Origin: Neorhizobium sp. JUb45
GTDB lineage: Bacteria > Pseudomonadota > Alphaproteobacteria > Rhizobiales > Rhizobiaceae
Direction of reading: 5' to 3'
Length of the DNA stretch: 64,000 nt
NCBI RefSeq assembly: GCF_004343585.1
Contig: NZ_SLYW01000002.1
Location: forward strand, 1,054,001-1,118,000
The notes under the pieces were generated by a model, which worked only from the letters and a program-made list of their open reading frames with translations, was not told the origin of the DNA and ran no database searches. The stretch's first letter is position 1; every line of letters begins with the position of its first letter. Position numbers and translations under genes: made by a program. This document shows, piece after piece, positions 8,289 through 16,244 of this stretch.

Positions 8289-10535
8289 ATGTCGAAGAAA
8301 CACCGTTTGCTGGCCGGCGTTGCCATGCCCGTGCTGTCGCTGTCATTGATCTGGCAGCCGGCACTGGCGGCACCCGTTGCGCCAGGCGCGATGGCCGTGC
8401 CGGCGCGCAGCGAAGTGATCCGCGTGCAGGATGCACCGGCTGCCGAACAGCCAATCCTGCCGCCGGGTGCAGCCCCTGCGGAAGAAGCGCCGGCCGAAAA
8501 GCCGCGCCGCGAACAGGCACCGGAAGCGGCTCCCGAGCCGCAGCGCCAGGAAGCGCCGGCACCCCAGCCGGAACCGCAGGCCGCTCCGCCGCAGGCGCGT
8601 GAGGCAGCGCCGGAGCCGGAAGCGCCGCGTCCGCGCCGCGAAGCCCCCGCACAGGAGGCGCCCGCCGCAGAACAGCCCGCTGCCGAACCGAGCCAGGAAA
8701 AGCCGCGTCAGCGTCCGCCACGCGAACCGGCCGCGAGTGCCGAGCAGCCGGCAGCTGAACAGCCGACCGAGCGTCCGGCCCGTAACAAGCAGAACAATGG
8801 TGAAGCCCAGCCGGGTGGTGAGCGCCCACGTGGCGAACGCCCGGCAGGTGAACGCCCTCGCGGCGAGCGTCCGGCGTCCGATGCACAGGCACCTGCCGAA
8901 CGTCCGGTGGAGAAGCCCGCAGAGGCGCCTGCGGCAAAACCCGCACCGGCGGAAAAGCCCGCCGCTCCGGCAGAAGCCCCCGCATCCGCGCCCGCGGCAC
9001 CTGAGGCTGCACCGGCTGCCCGTCCGGCGCGTCCTGCCGATGGTTCGCGACCGGCACGCCCGGCTCCGGGTGAGGCACCTGCCGCACCGGGTCAGGCAAC
9101 TCCGGCTGCGCAGCCGGGCACGCCACCTGCGCCGGAAGGTGCTGCACCTGCTGCCCCCGGCCAGCCAGCGCCCGGTCAATCCGGTGCCACTCCGGCTGCT
9201 CCCGGTGGTGCGGCTCCCGGTCAACCCGCTCCGGGGCAGGCTGGCGAACTGCCGGCCGGGCCGCGCACGCCTGAAGAAATCGAACGTGCCAAGGCGATCG
9301 CGAAGGATCCGTCCTCTGCCACCGGGCCGGTCGTGCTGCCGGTTGAAAATGGCGCGGCCATCCTCGACAGCGCCAAGGAATATCCGTCGGCGCCTGCCGC
9401 GGCACCGGGCACCCCGCCGGTTGCCGGTCAGGGACAGCCGCGTGGTCCGCGCGAAGGTGGTCGTCCGCAGGGTGGCCCCGCCGGTGGTCAGCCGGGTGTT
9501 CCGGCCGTTGCCGCACCCGCCGGCCCGCCACCACCACCGCCGACATCGGATGCCGAAGCACAGGCGCTCGCTCCGGGTGAACGTCCGCGTCCGCCGATCA
9601 AGCTCGAAGCGGCCACGGCGGAACGTGGCGAGCGGCTGGATGGTCGTCCGCGTTTCGAACGTCCCGACGGTTTTCAGGAGCGTGGCGGCAACCGCGATGG
9701 CGGCCGTGTGATCCTGCAGTTCGACAACCGCACCATCGTGCGTCATGACGACAGCAGCCGTTTCTATGACGAGGGTTATCAGCCGGAATATGAACGCCTG
9801 CGCGGCGGTCGTACCCGCGAAATCATCGAGCGTGACAACGGCGTCCAGATCGTCACCATTCGCAACCGGTATGGCGATATCGTCCAGCGTTCGCGCATCG
9901 GCGATGATGGCCGTGAATACGTGCTCTATTATGCACCGGAACTGATGGAGGAGCGTGACCAGCCGCGTCGCTGGCGCGATCCGGGTCTCGACCTTCCGCC
10001 CATGCGCCTGACGGTGCCGCTGGACGACTACATCATCGACACCTCGACCGAGCCGGACCGGGATTATTACGAATTCCTGGAACAGCCGCCGGTGGAACGC
10101 GTCGAACGCGTCTATTCGCTGGATGAAGTGCGCTATTCGGCCCGTATCCGCGACAAGGTGCGCCGTATCGACCTCGATACGATTACCTTTGCGACCGGTA
10201 GTGCCGACATCCCGATGAACCAGGCGTCTTCGCTGCGCAAGGTTGCGGATGCGATCAAGGAAGTTCTCGACCGCGACCCGGCCGAAACCTTCCTCATCGA
10301 AGGCCATACGGATGCGGTCGGTTCCGATGACAGCAATCTGGTGCTCTCCGACCGCCGTGCGGAATCGGTGGCCCGCGTGCTGAGCGACGCCTTTGGTATC
10401 GCACCGGAAAACCTGGCGACGCAGGGTTATGGCGAGCGTTACCTGAAGGTGCGCACCGAAGCCGCGTCTCAGGAAAACCGTCGTGTCACCATCCGCCGCA
10501 TCACGCCGCTGGTGAAGCCGGTGGCGCAGCGTTAA
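8289..10535 (+). CDS. OmpA-family outer membrane protein with long Pro/Ala-rich region
   Basis: The start at 8289 follows a strong AAGGAGG (8278-8284). The 748-residue product has a signal peptide (cleavage predicted after PALA, residue 27). Then comes a roughly 375-residue low-complexity stretch (about 45-420) made of Ala, Pro, Glu, Gln and Arg, with repeated GERPRGERPA-like units near 178-200. A middle charged region holds FDNRTIVRHDDSSRF. The C-terminal OmpA peptidoglycan-binding domain begins near 626: FATGSADI, LIEGHTDAVGSDDSN, LSDRRAESVARVL, and ATQGYGE. The likely role is tethering the envelope to peptidoglycan, the low-complexity part spanning periplasm or wall. A rho-independent terminator follows at once. 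Confidence 0.92.
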   Translation: MSKKHRLLAGVAMPVLSLSLIWQPALAAPVAPGAMAVPARSEVIRVQDAPAAEQPILPPGAAPAEEAPAEKPRREQAPEAAPEPQRQEAPAPQPEPQAAPPQAREAAPEPEAPRPRREAPAQEAPAAEQPAAEPSQEKPRQRPPREPAASAEQPAAEQPTERPARNKQNNGEAQPGGERPRGERPAGERPRGERPASDAQAPAERPVEKPAEAPAAKPAPAEKPAAPAEAPASAPAAPEAAPAARPARPADGSRPARPAPGEAPAAPGQATPAAQPGTPPAPEGAAPAAPGQPAPGQSGATPAAPGGAAPGQPAPGQAGELPAGPRTPEEIERAKAIAKDPSSATGPVVLPVENGAAILDSAKEYPSAPAAAPGTPPVAGQGQPRGPREGGRPQGGPAGGQPGVPAVAAPAGPPPPPPTSDAEAQALAPGERPRPPIKLEAATAERGERLDGRPRFERPDGFQERGGNRDGGRVILQFDNRTIVRHDDSSRFYDEGYQPEYERLRGGRTREIIERDNGVQIVTIRNRYGDIVQRSRIGDDGREYVLYYAPELMEERDQPRRWRDPGLDLPPMRLTVPLDDYIIDTSTEPDRDYYEFLEQPPVERVERVYSLDEVRYSARIRDKVRRIDLDTITFATGSADIPMNQASSLRKVADAIKEVLDRDPAETFLIEGHTDAVGSDDSNLVLSDRRAESVARVLSDAFGIAPENLATQGYGERYLKVRTEAASQENRRVTIRRITPLVKPVAQR

Positions 10536-10551
10536 GGTCTGCGGTCAACAT

Positions 10552-10586
10552 AAAAAGCCGCCGGCATCCTGGCCGGCGGCTTTTTG
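10552..10586 (+). terminator. Rho-independent terminator after OmpA-family gene
   Basis: A stem GCCGCCGGC (10557-10565) pairs with GCCGGCGGC (10572-10580). It is flanked by an A-run on the left and TTTTT on the right, so it could work in both directions. It starts 16 bases after the stop codon. Confidence 0.9.
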
Positions 10587-10699
10587 CTACGCATTAAAGC
10601 ACGTGCCCGTTTTCGTGTCCGGCAATTGTCGCAAAAGTGGTTGTTGAGATTATTTGCGCTTGATGGTTGGTTGTCCCTGTTGAGGGGGCAAGGGCGTGC

Positions 10700-11323
10700 A
10701 TGGCAGACAATCTGATCGTGACATGGGATATTTCGGGCGACGTGAGTGCCGCCCTGATCGCGGCGGTCGTCGCGCTGATACTGGCGATAGGGCAGGGCCT
10801 GTCAGCTCGAAAAAATCGTCAGAAGAACAACGCCATCATGCTGATACAGCTGATGGCGAGCGCCCCTCTTCACGAAGCGCGCAGCAAGGCGGCCGAATTC
10901 CTGCGCGTCGATCAGGGGGGCGATCTCGTGGAGGCGCTGCGCGCGCTCCCGCAAGTCGGGACAGTAGCTCGCTGTGGAATGTGTGAAGACTGCAAGACAG
11001 ACGCCGGCCCGGAGCGAAGCATAAGTGCCGTCATCGGCTTTTATGAACTGGTCTACGGTCTGATCGGGACACGTGCCGTCGATCACAGAATGCTCAAGAT
11101 GGCGTTTGGGCAAAGAACGGCGTTCTTTTACGAATACCTGTATCTCAAATACTGGTCAGACCGGCAGTCGGAATGGCGTTTCGCGCTCGACAAGCTCGGA
11201 AGGCTCAGGCACATCTGCGACGAGGACGCACTGGCCTACTTTGCGGACCAGCGACGACGCCAGCGTCAAAGGCGCTTGTCGAAGTCGACCGAAGTGTCTG
11301 TGCCTCCAGATACGGAGGGATAG
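10700..11323 (+). CDS. Membrane-anchored protein of unknown function with C-x2-C-x2-C cluster
   Basis: The product is 207 residues from ATG 10700; an in-frame TTG at 10667 is a weaker alternative. One transmembrane helix is predicted at residues 15-34 (AALIAAVVALILAIGQG), then a cytosolic part beginning with a basic stretch (SARKNRQKN). Residues 92, 95 and 98 are cysteines (RCGMCEDC), a spacing that could bind a metal. The layout (one N-terminal helix, then an alpha-helical cytosolic part with aromatic-rich segments such as FFYEYLYLKYW) resembles DUF4760-like proteins, but I do not firmly recognise the family. Its last 58 bases overlap the convergent GNAT gene. Confidence 0.72.
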   Translation: MADNLIVTWDISGDVSAALIAAVVALILAIGQGLSARKNRQKNNAIMLIQLMASAPLHEARSKAAEFLRVDQGGDLVEALRALPQVGTVARCGMCEDCKTDAGPERSISAVIGFYELVYGLIGTRAVDHRMLKMAFGQRTAFFYEYLYLKYWSDRQSEWRFALDKLGRLRHICDEDALAYFADQRRRQRQRRLSKSTEVSVPPDTEG

Positions 11324-11826
11324 GAAAACCGTCCGAATTCGTGGTAATTTCGGCTTTTCCAGAAGGCCAGCGTATCGGGCGTCTGCGCATCGGCGTGCAG
11401 ATAGGCGATGTCATAACCGAGGGCGCGGGCGTCCGCCTCCAGAGCCGAGACGATACGGCTGCCAAGCCCTTTGCCGCGCAGGCTTGGTTCGAGATAGACG
11501 CGGGCGATCTGGCAGGTTTTTTGGTCGATGTAACGATCGGCGAGGCGGCGGGCGGTGCCGGGCTTGCGGGCGAGATTGTAAAACCCGCCGGTGGCGATGA
11601 TGTTTCCCGCGTCATCGCGGACGATGCGAAAGCCGCCGGCGTTCCGGGGCGAATACCAGCCGTGTTCGATGTCCCCGGTCAGGCTGTCGAGATCGGCATG
11701 CCAGTCGCTGTTGTAATCGATACCGTAGAAATCGCGGATGATGCGCAGGCAGAATTGTCTGGCGTCATGGCCGGCATTTGTGTCTTCGGCAGAGACGAGG
11801 TCATCGATCGGATAAAGCGGGATCAC
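11266..11826 (-). CDS. GNAT family N-acetyltransferase
   Basis: The 186-residue protein shows the GNAT acetyl-CoA-binding motif A: IARVYLEPSLRGKGLGSRIV, with the pyrophosphate loop RGKGLG at 117-122. FWKSRNYHEFGRF is the usual C-terminal motif B. The start is GTG at 11824-11826, overlapping the stop of the upstream msrC gene by four bases (GTGA), so the two are translationally coupled. The acceptor substrate is unknown. The gene's 3' end overlaps the convergent gene at 10700-11323. Confidence 0.88.
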   Translation of the reverse strand: MIPLYPIDDLVSAEDTNAGHDARQFCLRIIRDFYGIDYNSDWHADLDSLTGDIEHGWYSPRNAGGFRIVRDDAGNIIATGGFYNLARKPGTARRLADRYIDQKTCQIARVYLEPSLRGKGLGSRIVSALEADARALGYDIAYLHADAQTPDTLAFWKSRNYHEFGRFSYPSVSGGTDTSVDFDKRL

Positions 11827-12308
11827 GCGCTCGCCGTCACAAAGATTTCGGCGATGCGCTCGATGCCGGCCTGGTCTTCGGCATCGAAGCGGGCAGGGAT
11901 CGGGCTGTCGAGATCGATCACGCCAATGACGGCGCCATCGCGCAGGATCGGCACCACCAGTTCCGAACGTGAAGCGGCATCGCAGGCAATGTGGCCCGGA
12001 AAGGCATGGACATCCTCGACGAGGATGGACTGGGCCTTTTCGACGGCGGTGCCGCAGACACCGCGGCCGACCGGAATGCGCACGCAGGCCGTCTTGCCCT
12101 GGAAGGGGCCGAGCACCAGTTCGCCCTCTTTCATCAGATAGAAACCCGCCCAGTTGAGATCCGGCAGCATCTGAAAGATCAGTGCCGACGTGTTGGCGGC
12201 ATTGGCAATGAAATCACGCTCGCCATCGAGAAGGGCCGCCAGTTGCTGTGTGAGCTGGCGATAGAATTCCGGCTTGTTTTCGGTCTCGATCGCAGTGGTC
12301 TCGAACAT
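11823..12308 (-). CDS. msrC: Free methionine-(R)-sulfoxide reductase (GAF domain)
   Basis: This 161-residue single GAF-domain protein matches the fRMsr (YebR/MsrC) family, which reduces free methionine-R-sulfoxide with thioredoxin. The family's three redox cysteines are present at 75 (KTACVRI), 85 (GRGVCGTA) and 109 (GHIACD). The spacing of 10 and 24 residues is the same as for Cys84, Cys94 and Cys118 of the E. coli enzyme. Start chosen at ATG 12306-12308, preceded by GAGGAG; a longer in-frame extension to 12422 has no supporting features. It lies downstream of phzF and upstream of the GNAT gene in an apparent three-gene operon. Confidence 0.93.
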   Translation of the reverse strand: MFETTAIETENKPEFYRQLTQQLAALLDGERDFIANAANTSALIFQMLPDLNWAGFYLMKEGELVLGPFQGKTACVRIPVGRGVCGTAVEKAQSILVEDVHAFPGHIACDAASRSELVVPILRDGAVIGVIDLDSPIPARFDAEDQAGIERIAEIFVTASA

Positions 12309-12385
12309 GGCGGCTCCTCTCAATGACTGGTGAGGGCGGTTTAGTCTGCGGCGGCCGTCAGGGCAAGCTATCGAGCGCCATGGGC

Positions 12386-13255
12386 TTAGTAGCGAAGGAT
12401 GCCTTCGGCGCAGGTGACGCACATGCCGCCAACCAGAACCTTGCCGTCACCGTCGATATCCACCGAGATCCGGCCATCGCGACCGACTTTTGACCCTTGT
12501 GATGCGGTATAGGTCATCCCGCCGGCAGAGGCGGACTCGTTGTTGAGGCGAAAATATCCGACGCTGCCATTGCCGGAGCCGCAGACCGGGTCTTCCTCCA
12601 CGCCGCAGGACGGCGCAAACGAGCGCACCTCGATATCCGCATCACCACCGGCATGCGGACCAAACACGGTGACGCCGGTCGCATTCAGCTTTTTCTCGAA
12701 GGCGGCCGAACGGGCAAAATCCGGCTGCAGGGCGAGAACCGTCTCGGCATTGTCGAGTTTGGCAACGATCCAGACAGGGCCGACATTGATGGCGGCCGGC
12801 GGCTCGGATTTCGACACTTTGACGCCCAGAATACCTTCGAGTTCCTCGACCTCGATGTCCGACAGGGGCCGGATCTGGGCCGGCGGCATGGACAAGGTCA
12901 GCGTGCGCTCGGGGCCATTGCCGCTCACCGCGATATTGATAAGGCCGGCCGCGCATTCCTGCACCAGCACGCCATTGCGCGGCGAATGAAGGCCAGCCTC
13001 GAGAATGGCATGGGCGCTGCCGAGGGTGGGATGGCCGGCAAACGGCAGTTCGCTGCGCGGCGTGAAGATGCGAAGCCGGTAGTCGGCATTGGGATGGGTT
13101 GCCGGCAGCAGGAAAGTCGTTTCGGACAGGTTGGTCCAGCGGGCAATGGTCTGCATTTCCGTGTCGCTCAGCCCCTCGGCATCGAGGATGACGGCGACGG
13201 GATTGCCCATGAAAGGTTTGTTGGAAAATGCATCGACGACTTTGTAAGCGCGCAT
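12386..13255 (-). CDS. PhzF family isomerase-fold protein
   Basis: The 289-residue protein has the PhzF/diaminopimelate-epimerase-like fold. The start motif YKVVDAFSNKPFMGNPVAV, the catalytic glutamate at residue 45 (NLSETTF), ELPFAGHPTLGSA and EDPVCGSGNGSVGYF are all present. Glu45 coincides in number with the catalytic residue of PhzF. The reaction is probably an isomerisation of a small metabolite; no phenazine genes are near, so a phenazine role is unlikely. The start at 13255 follows CAGGGG; an ATG at 13288 is the upstream alternative. First gene of the phzF-msrC-GNAT group. Confidence 0.9.
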   Translation of the reverse strand: MRAYKVVDAFSNKPFMGNPVAVILDAEGLSDTEMQTIARWTNLSETTFLLPATHPNADYRLRIFTPRSELPFAGHPTLGSAHAILEAGLHSPRNGVLVQECAAGLINIAVSGNGPERTLTLSMPPAQIRPLSDIEVEELEGILGVKVSKSEPPAAINVGPVWIVAKLDNAETVLALQPDFARSAAFEKKLNATGVTVFGPHAGGDADIEVRSFAPSCGVEEDPVCGSGNGSVGYFRLNNESASAGGMTYTASQGSKVGRDGRISVDIDGDGKVLVGGMCVTCAEGILRY

Positions 13256-13641
13256 GGTTGGCCCCTGTTGCAACATGACGTCCAGCACTAGGACGATGGT
13301 GTCGCTCTGACAAATTCAAAGTGATTATGGCATTCATCACGTTTTGCGCACAGCGGGAACAGCCGTTCGCAGACGGCGGCGGTTGTTGTGCGTCGGGCGG
13401 CTGATACGTTATGGGCATTGTTGTTGATACTCGCCAACGAAGAGAGCCCGGTCGCATGCCGTTTTTTCGAAGCTTCTGCCGGTTCGCACACAGCCATGCG
13501 AATTCATTTCATCTGGTCGTTAAGGGCGGTTTGGTTCGCGGCGCTTTGGAGGGCAAGCTGTGAGTCAATATGCCTTTGGCGGTTGTTCGCCAAATCTCTT
13601 GTGTGTTCTTTGATCATCGTAATGAGGAGTTCGGTTAGCGC
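13256..13641. other. 386-base intergenic region upstream of phzF and the LRR gene
   Basis: This divergent gap must hold the promoters of phzF (minus) and the LRR gene (plus). I see no convincing coding frame. An open frame on the plus strand at 13388-13654 is Trp/Cys/Arg-rich with no homology I recognise. GAGGAG at 13623-13628 could be the ribosome site of the LRR gene but is rather far from its ATG. Confidence 0.4.
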
Positions 13642-14667
13642 ATGCTGGAAATAAATAGCGGGCGAATACAGAACCCGAAGACATTGATACCGGATGAGAT
13701 CGCTCGAGAATGCGAAAAACGCGGGAAACTTGTCGTTCAATTCAGTACGTCCGACTCATACCCGACTGACATTCTGCTTGCACTGAACGAAGCTTGCCGG
13801 ATTGCCAAGGATCATTTGCAGGTCCGCTTTTATGGCCATTACGGCACATTTTTCGATGCCAAAGTCGTTCGCCATCTGCCTGAAGCCCGTGATCTCGCTG
13901 TCGATTGCCTTAGAATCGAGAACGAAGATGAAATCGGACATCTCACAAATCTGATATCTTTGAACTTCGGTGTCTTCGAATTAGATCGGCCTGACTTTTT
14001 AAAAACACTGAGGCTTGGTCAATTGGAGAAGCTTGGCCTCATTGAAAACCGCAAGCGGAATTTCGACCTTTCGCCGCTGGCCGAATGTAAGTCACTGCAA
14101 AGTCTTTTCGTTAACGGCCACTCGAAGAATATCGATGTATTGGTGGGGTTGCAGCAACTCAGAAAACTGAGCTTAGGTGCCTACGCAAAGAAAAACCGGC
14201 TTGATTTTCTCAATGGCATGACGTCGCTCAAGGATCTGACACTGATCCTTGGTGGTCGTTCGGACATTAACGACCTGATGAGCGAAACGCTCGAAATTTT
14301 ACAAATTCTCCGTGTGCAAGGCGTTGAGACACTGGGCGATCTGTCTCGTATGCCGGCGCTAGCTGCACTTCGGGTCGAAGACCAAATTAAACTCAGGCAT
14401 CTAGATTTGACCGGAGCGAAACTGCAACGACTTGCGCTATTCAACTGCAAAAACCTGACGGAATTGTCGGGGCTGGATATGCAGGGTGATATAGAGGAAT
14501 TCGCTGTCTCTCGCACGGCGCTCGATCTCGATAAATTGCGTGACAGGGACTGGCCTGTATCGGCGCGATCCGTGCGGCTTTTCTCGGGAAGCAGAAAATG
14601 GAACGATGCTGCCGAAGCTCAGATGAGCGCCCGGAATCTGAACCAGAAGCCTGACTACTGGTTTTAG
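13642..14667 (+). CDS. Leucine-rich-repeat-like protein of unknown function
   Basis: The 341-residue product has no signal peptide or membrane helix. From about residue 95 it shows irregular leucine-rich units of about 20-24 residues: LTNLISLNFGVF, LGQLEKLGLIENR, CKSLQSLFVNGHS, LQQLRKLSLGAYA, MTSLKDLTLILGG, MPALAALRVED and LQRLALFNCKNLTEL. These suggest a short LRR solenoid for protein contact. The N-terminal 90 residues (VQFSTSDSYPTD, RFYGHYGTF) are not recognised. The gene is clearly AT-richer than its neighbours and uses codons such as TTA, AGA and ATA more freely, so horizontal acquisition is likely. It is convergent with the ankyrin gene, 20 bases apart. Confidence 0.75.
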   Translation: MLEINSGRIQNPKTLIPDEIARECEKRGKLVVQFSTSDSYPTDILLALNEACRIAKDHLQVRFYGHYGTFFDAKVVRHLPEARDLAVDCLRIENEDEIGHLTNLISLNFGVFELDRPDFLKTLRLGQLEKLGLIENRKRNFDLSPLAECKSLQSLFVNGHSKNIDVLVGLQQLRKLSLGAYAKKNRLDFLNGMTSLKDLTLILGGRSDINDLMSETLEILQILRVQGVETLGDLSRMPALAALRVEDQIKLRHLDLTGAKLQRLALFNCKNLTELSGLDMQGDIEEFAVSRTALDLDKLRDRDWPVSARSVRLFSGSRKWNDAAEAQMSARNLNQKPDYWF

Positions 14668-14687
14668 CGTGATTAACGACAGCAGCC

Positions 14688-15287
14688 CTAACGTCTCGCC
14701 GCCTCCAGCAATGCCACCATTTCCCCATATCCGCGCGCCTTCGCGTGCTGCATCGGCGTCACGCCATCCTTGTCGGCAAGGTTTTGCCTTGCGCCGGCAT
14801 CCAGCAGCAGTTTGACGATCTGCTGATGGCGCAGGCCGCCGTCGCTGAGAATGATCGCCTCCAGAAGTGCGGTCCAGCCGAGCTTGTTGACGTGGTTCAC
14901 GTCCACGCCCGCCTCGATCAGCGTTCGGACCGTTTCCACATGGCCGCGTTCGGAGGCGGGAATGAGCGCCGTACCGCCGTAACGGTTGGTGCTCTTGAGA
15001 TCGGCGCCATGCGACAATGTCAGTTTCAGGATTTCGAGATGGCCGCGTGCGCCTGCATAGAGATAGGGACTGTCCTCTATCTCGTCCCTGGCGTTGACGT
15101 CGGCGCCGGCCTCGATGAGCAGCCTTGCCGCCTCGATCTGGTTGGCATGGGTGGCGATGAGGAGGGCGGTCTGTCCATGGGCGTTGCGGCTGTCGATGCC
15201 GGCGCCTTCGCCGATCAGCGTGGTGACAGACTGCGTGTCGCCGTGGCGCGCAGCATCCATGAGTGCCGCATCCTTCGTGTCCGACAT
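14688..15287 (-). CDS. Ankyrin repeat protein
   Basis: From ATG 15287 the protein has 199 residues made almost wholly of ankyrin repeats: DAARHGDTQSVTTLIGEGA, NAHGQTALLIATHANQIE, GHLEILKLTLSHGAD, GHVETVRTLIEAGVDVN, and DKDGVTPMQHAKARGYGE. Such repeats bind partner proteins. The start was chosen for the strong GAAGGAG six bases before it. An upstream in-frame start (ATG 15374, 15383 or 15386) would add a segment with basic residues and LHVLIFAALTL that looks like a signal peptide, so a periplasmic form is a real alternative. No catalase or other partner gene is adjacent. Confidence 0.85.
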   Translation of the reverse strand: MSDTKDAALMDAARHGDTQSVTTLIGEGAGIDSRNAHGQTALLIATHANQIEAARLLIEAGADVNARDEIEDSPYLYAGARGHLEILKLTLSHGADLKSTNRYGGTALIPASERGHVETVRTLIEAGVDVNHVNKLGWTALLEAIILSDGGLRHQQIVKLLLDAGARQNLADKDGVTPMQHAKARGYGEMVALLEAARR

Positions 15288-15597
15288 GGCAGGCTCCTTC
15301 ATCATCGACAATGTCAGGGCAGCGAAGATCAGGACATGAAGCGATGTTTTCAAGTCCGGTCTTTTTGATCGCATCGTTTTCATCATGATCTTAGGGGCAT
15401 TCGGTTCGCGTCTACGAATATGTGCGGATGAAAGCGCATGGTCGCAGGCGTTGCAAGCGGCAATGACCGAGGCGAGCCGATCTGCCCGCGAACACCGGTA
15501 TGCCTTCAGACAAATACGGGAAAGCATGATGCCAAAATGCGGTGGCTGGTGGTAACGTTGCTTCGATAGGGCTTTGGCGATGGATCGGGGGGATATC

Positions 15598-16236
15598 ATG
15601 AAACTTCTGCTGGTGGGGGCAAGCGGGCTTGTCGGCAGCCATGTGCTGAAGCTGGCTCTCGCCGATCCGCGCGTCACGCATGTGGTGGCGCCCGGCCGCA
15701 AAGCCCTGGCAGCCCATGCCAAGCTCGAGGCACCCATATGTGATTTCAGCGGGATGACCGGAGACGAGCCTTTCTGGCAGGGCGGTGCGGTGATCTGCAC
15801 GCTCGGCACGACGATCAAGGTGGCGGGGTCGCAGGCGGCATTCGAACGGGTCGATCATGACTATCCGCTGACCGTGGCCCGCCTGATGCACAAGCGCGGC
15901 GCGCAGGTTTACGTGCTCAATTCGGCGATCGGTGCCGATGCGAATTCGCGTTTTTTCTACAATCGGGTGAAGGGCAGGCTCGAACAGGATCTGGCAGCGA
16001 TCGGCTTTCGATCGCTGGCTTTTGTGCGCCCCGGCCTGATCGGCGGCGAGCGGGCGGAACGCCGTCGTGGTGAAGGCATCGCCGAAGCGGTTCTGAAAAT
16101 CGCCGCGCCGGTGCTGCCGAAGCGTTGGCGCATCAATCCGGCGCCGGTGATCGCGCAATCACTGCTGGATTGCGCTCTTGCAGCAAAGCCCGGCATTCGC
16201 ATCGTGCCGTCAGAAGAACTGACCGGACAGGTATAA
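15598..16236 (+). CDS. NAD(P)-binding atypical SDR family protein
   Basis: The 212-residue protein starts with a Rossmann dinucleotide-binding motif (LLLVGASGLVGSHV, residues 3-16). It continues as an atypical short-chain dehydrogenase of the NmrA/HTATIP2-like group: CTLGTTIKVAGSQAAF, VYVLNSAIGADANSRFFYNRVKG (with Tyr and Lys spaced as in the YxxxK site) and FVRPGLIGGER. Start chosen at ATG 15598 after GGGGGGAT. Substrate unknown. It ends 8 bases from the convergent D,D-carboxypeptidase gene. Confidence 0.85.
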   Translation: MKLLLVGASGLVGSHVLKLALADPRVTHVVAPGRKALAAHAKLEAPICDFSGMTGDEPFWQGGAVICTLGTTIKVAGSQAAFERVDHDYPLTVARLMHKRGAQVYVLNSAIGADANSRFFYNRVKGRLEQDLAAIGFRSLAFVRPGLIGGERAERRRGEGIAEAVLKIAAPVLPKRWRINPAPVIAQSLLDCALAAKPGIRIVPSEELTGQV

Positions 16237-16244
16237 CGTCCGCT

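Noticed and set aside
8343..10307. Very long open frame antisense to the OmpA-family gene
   Set aside because: Its product is Arg/Gly/Cys-rich low complexity with no ribosome site; it mirrors the GC-biased codons of the real gene, which has a signal peptide and an OmpA domain.
13573..13595. Short hairpin TTGGCG...CGCCAA before the LRR gene
   Set aside because: Six-base arms are expected by chance in this composition and there is no T-run or known operator.
13388..13654. Possible 88-codon gene in the gap before the LRR gene
   Set aside because: Trp/Cys/Arg-rich, no ribosome site, non-standard start, no recognised features, and overlaps the LRR start.
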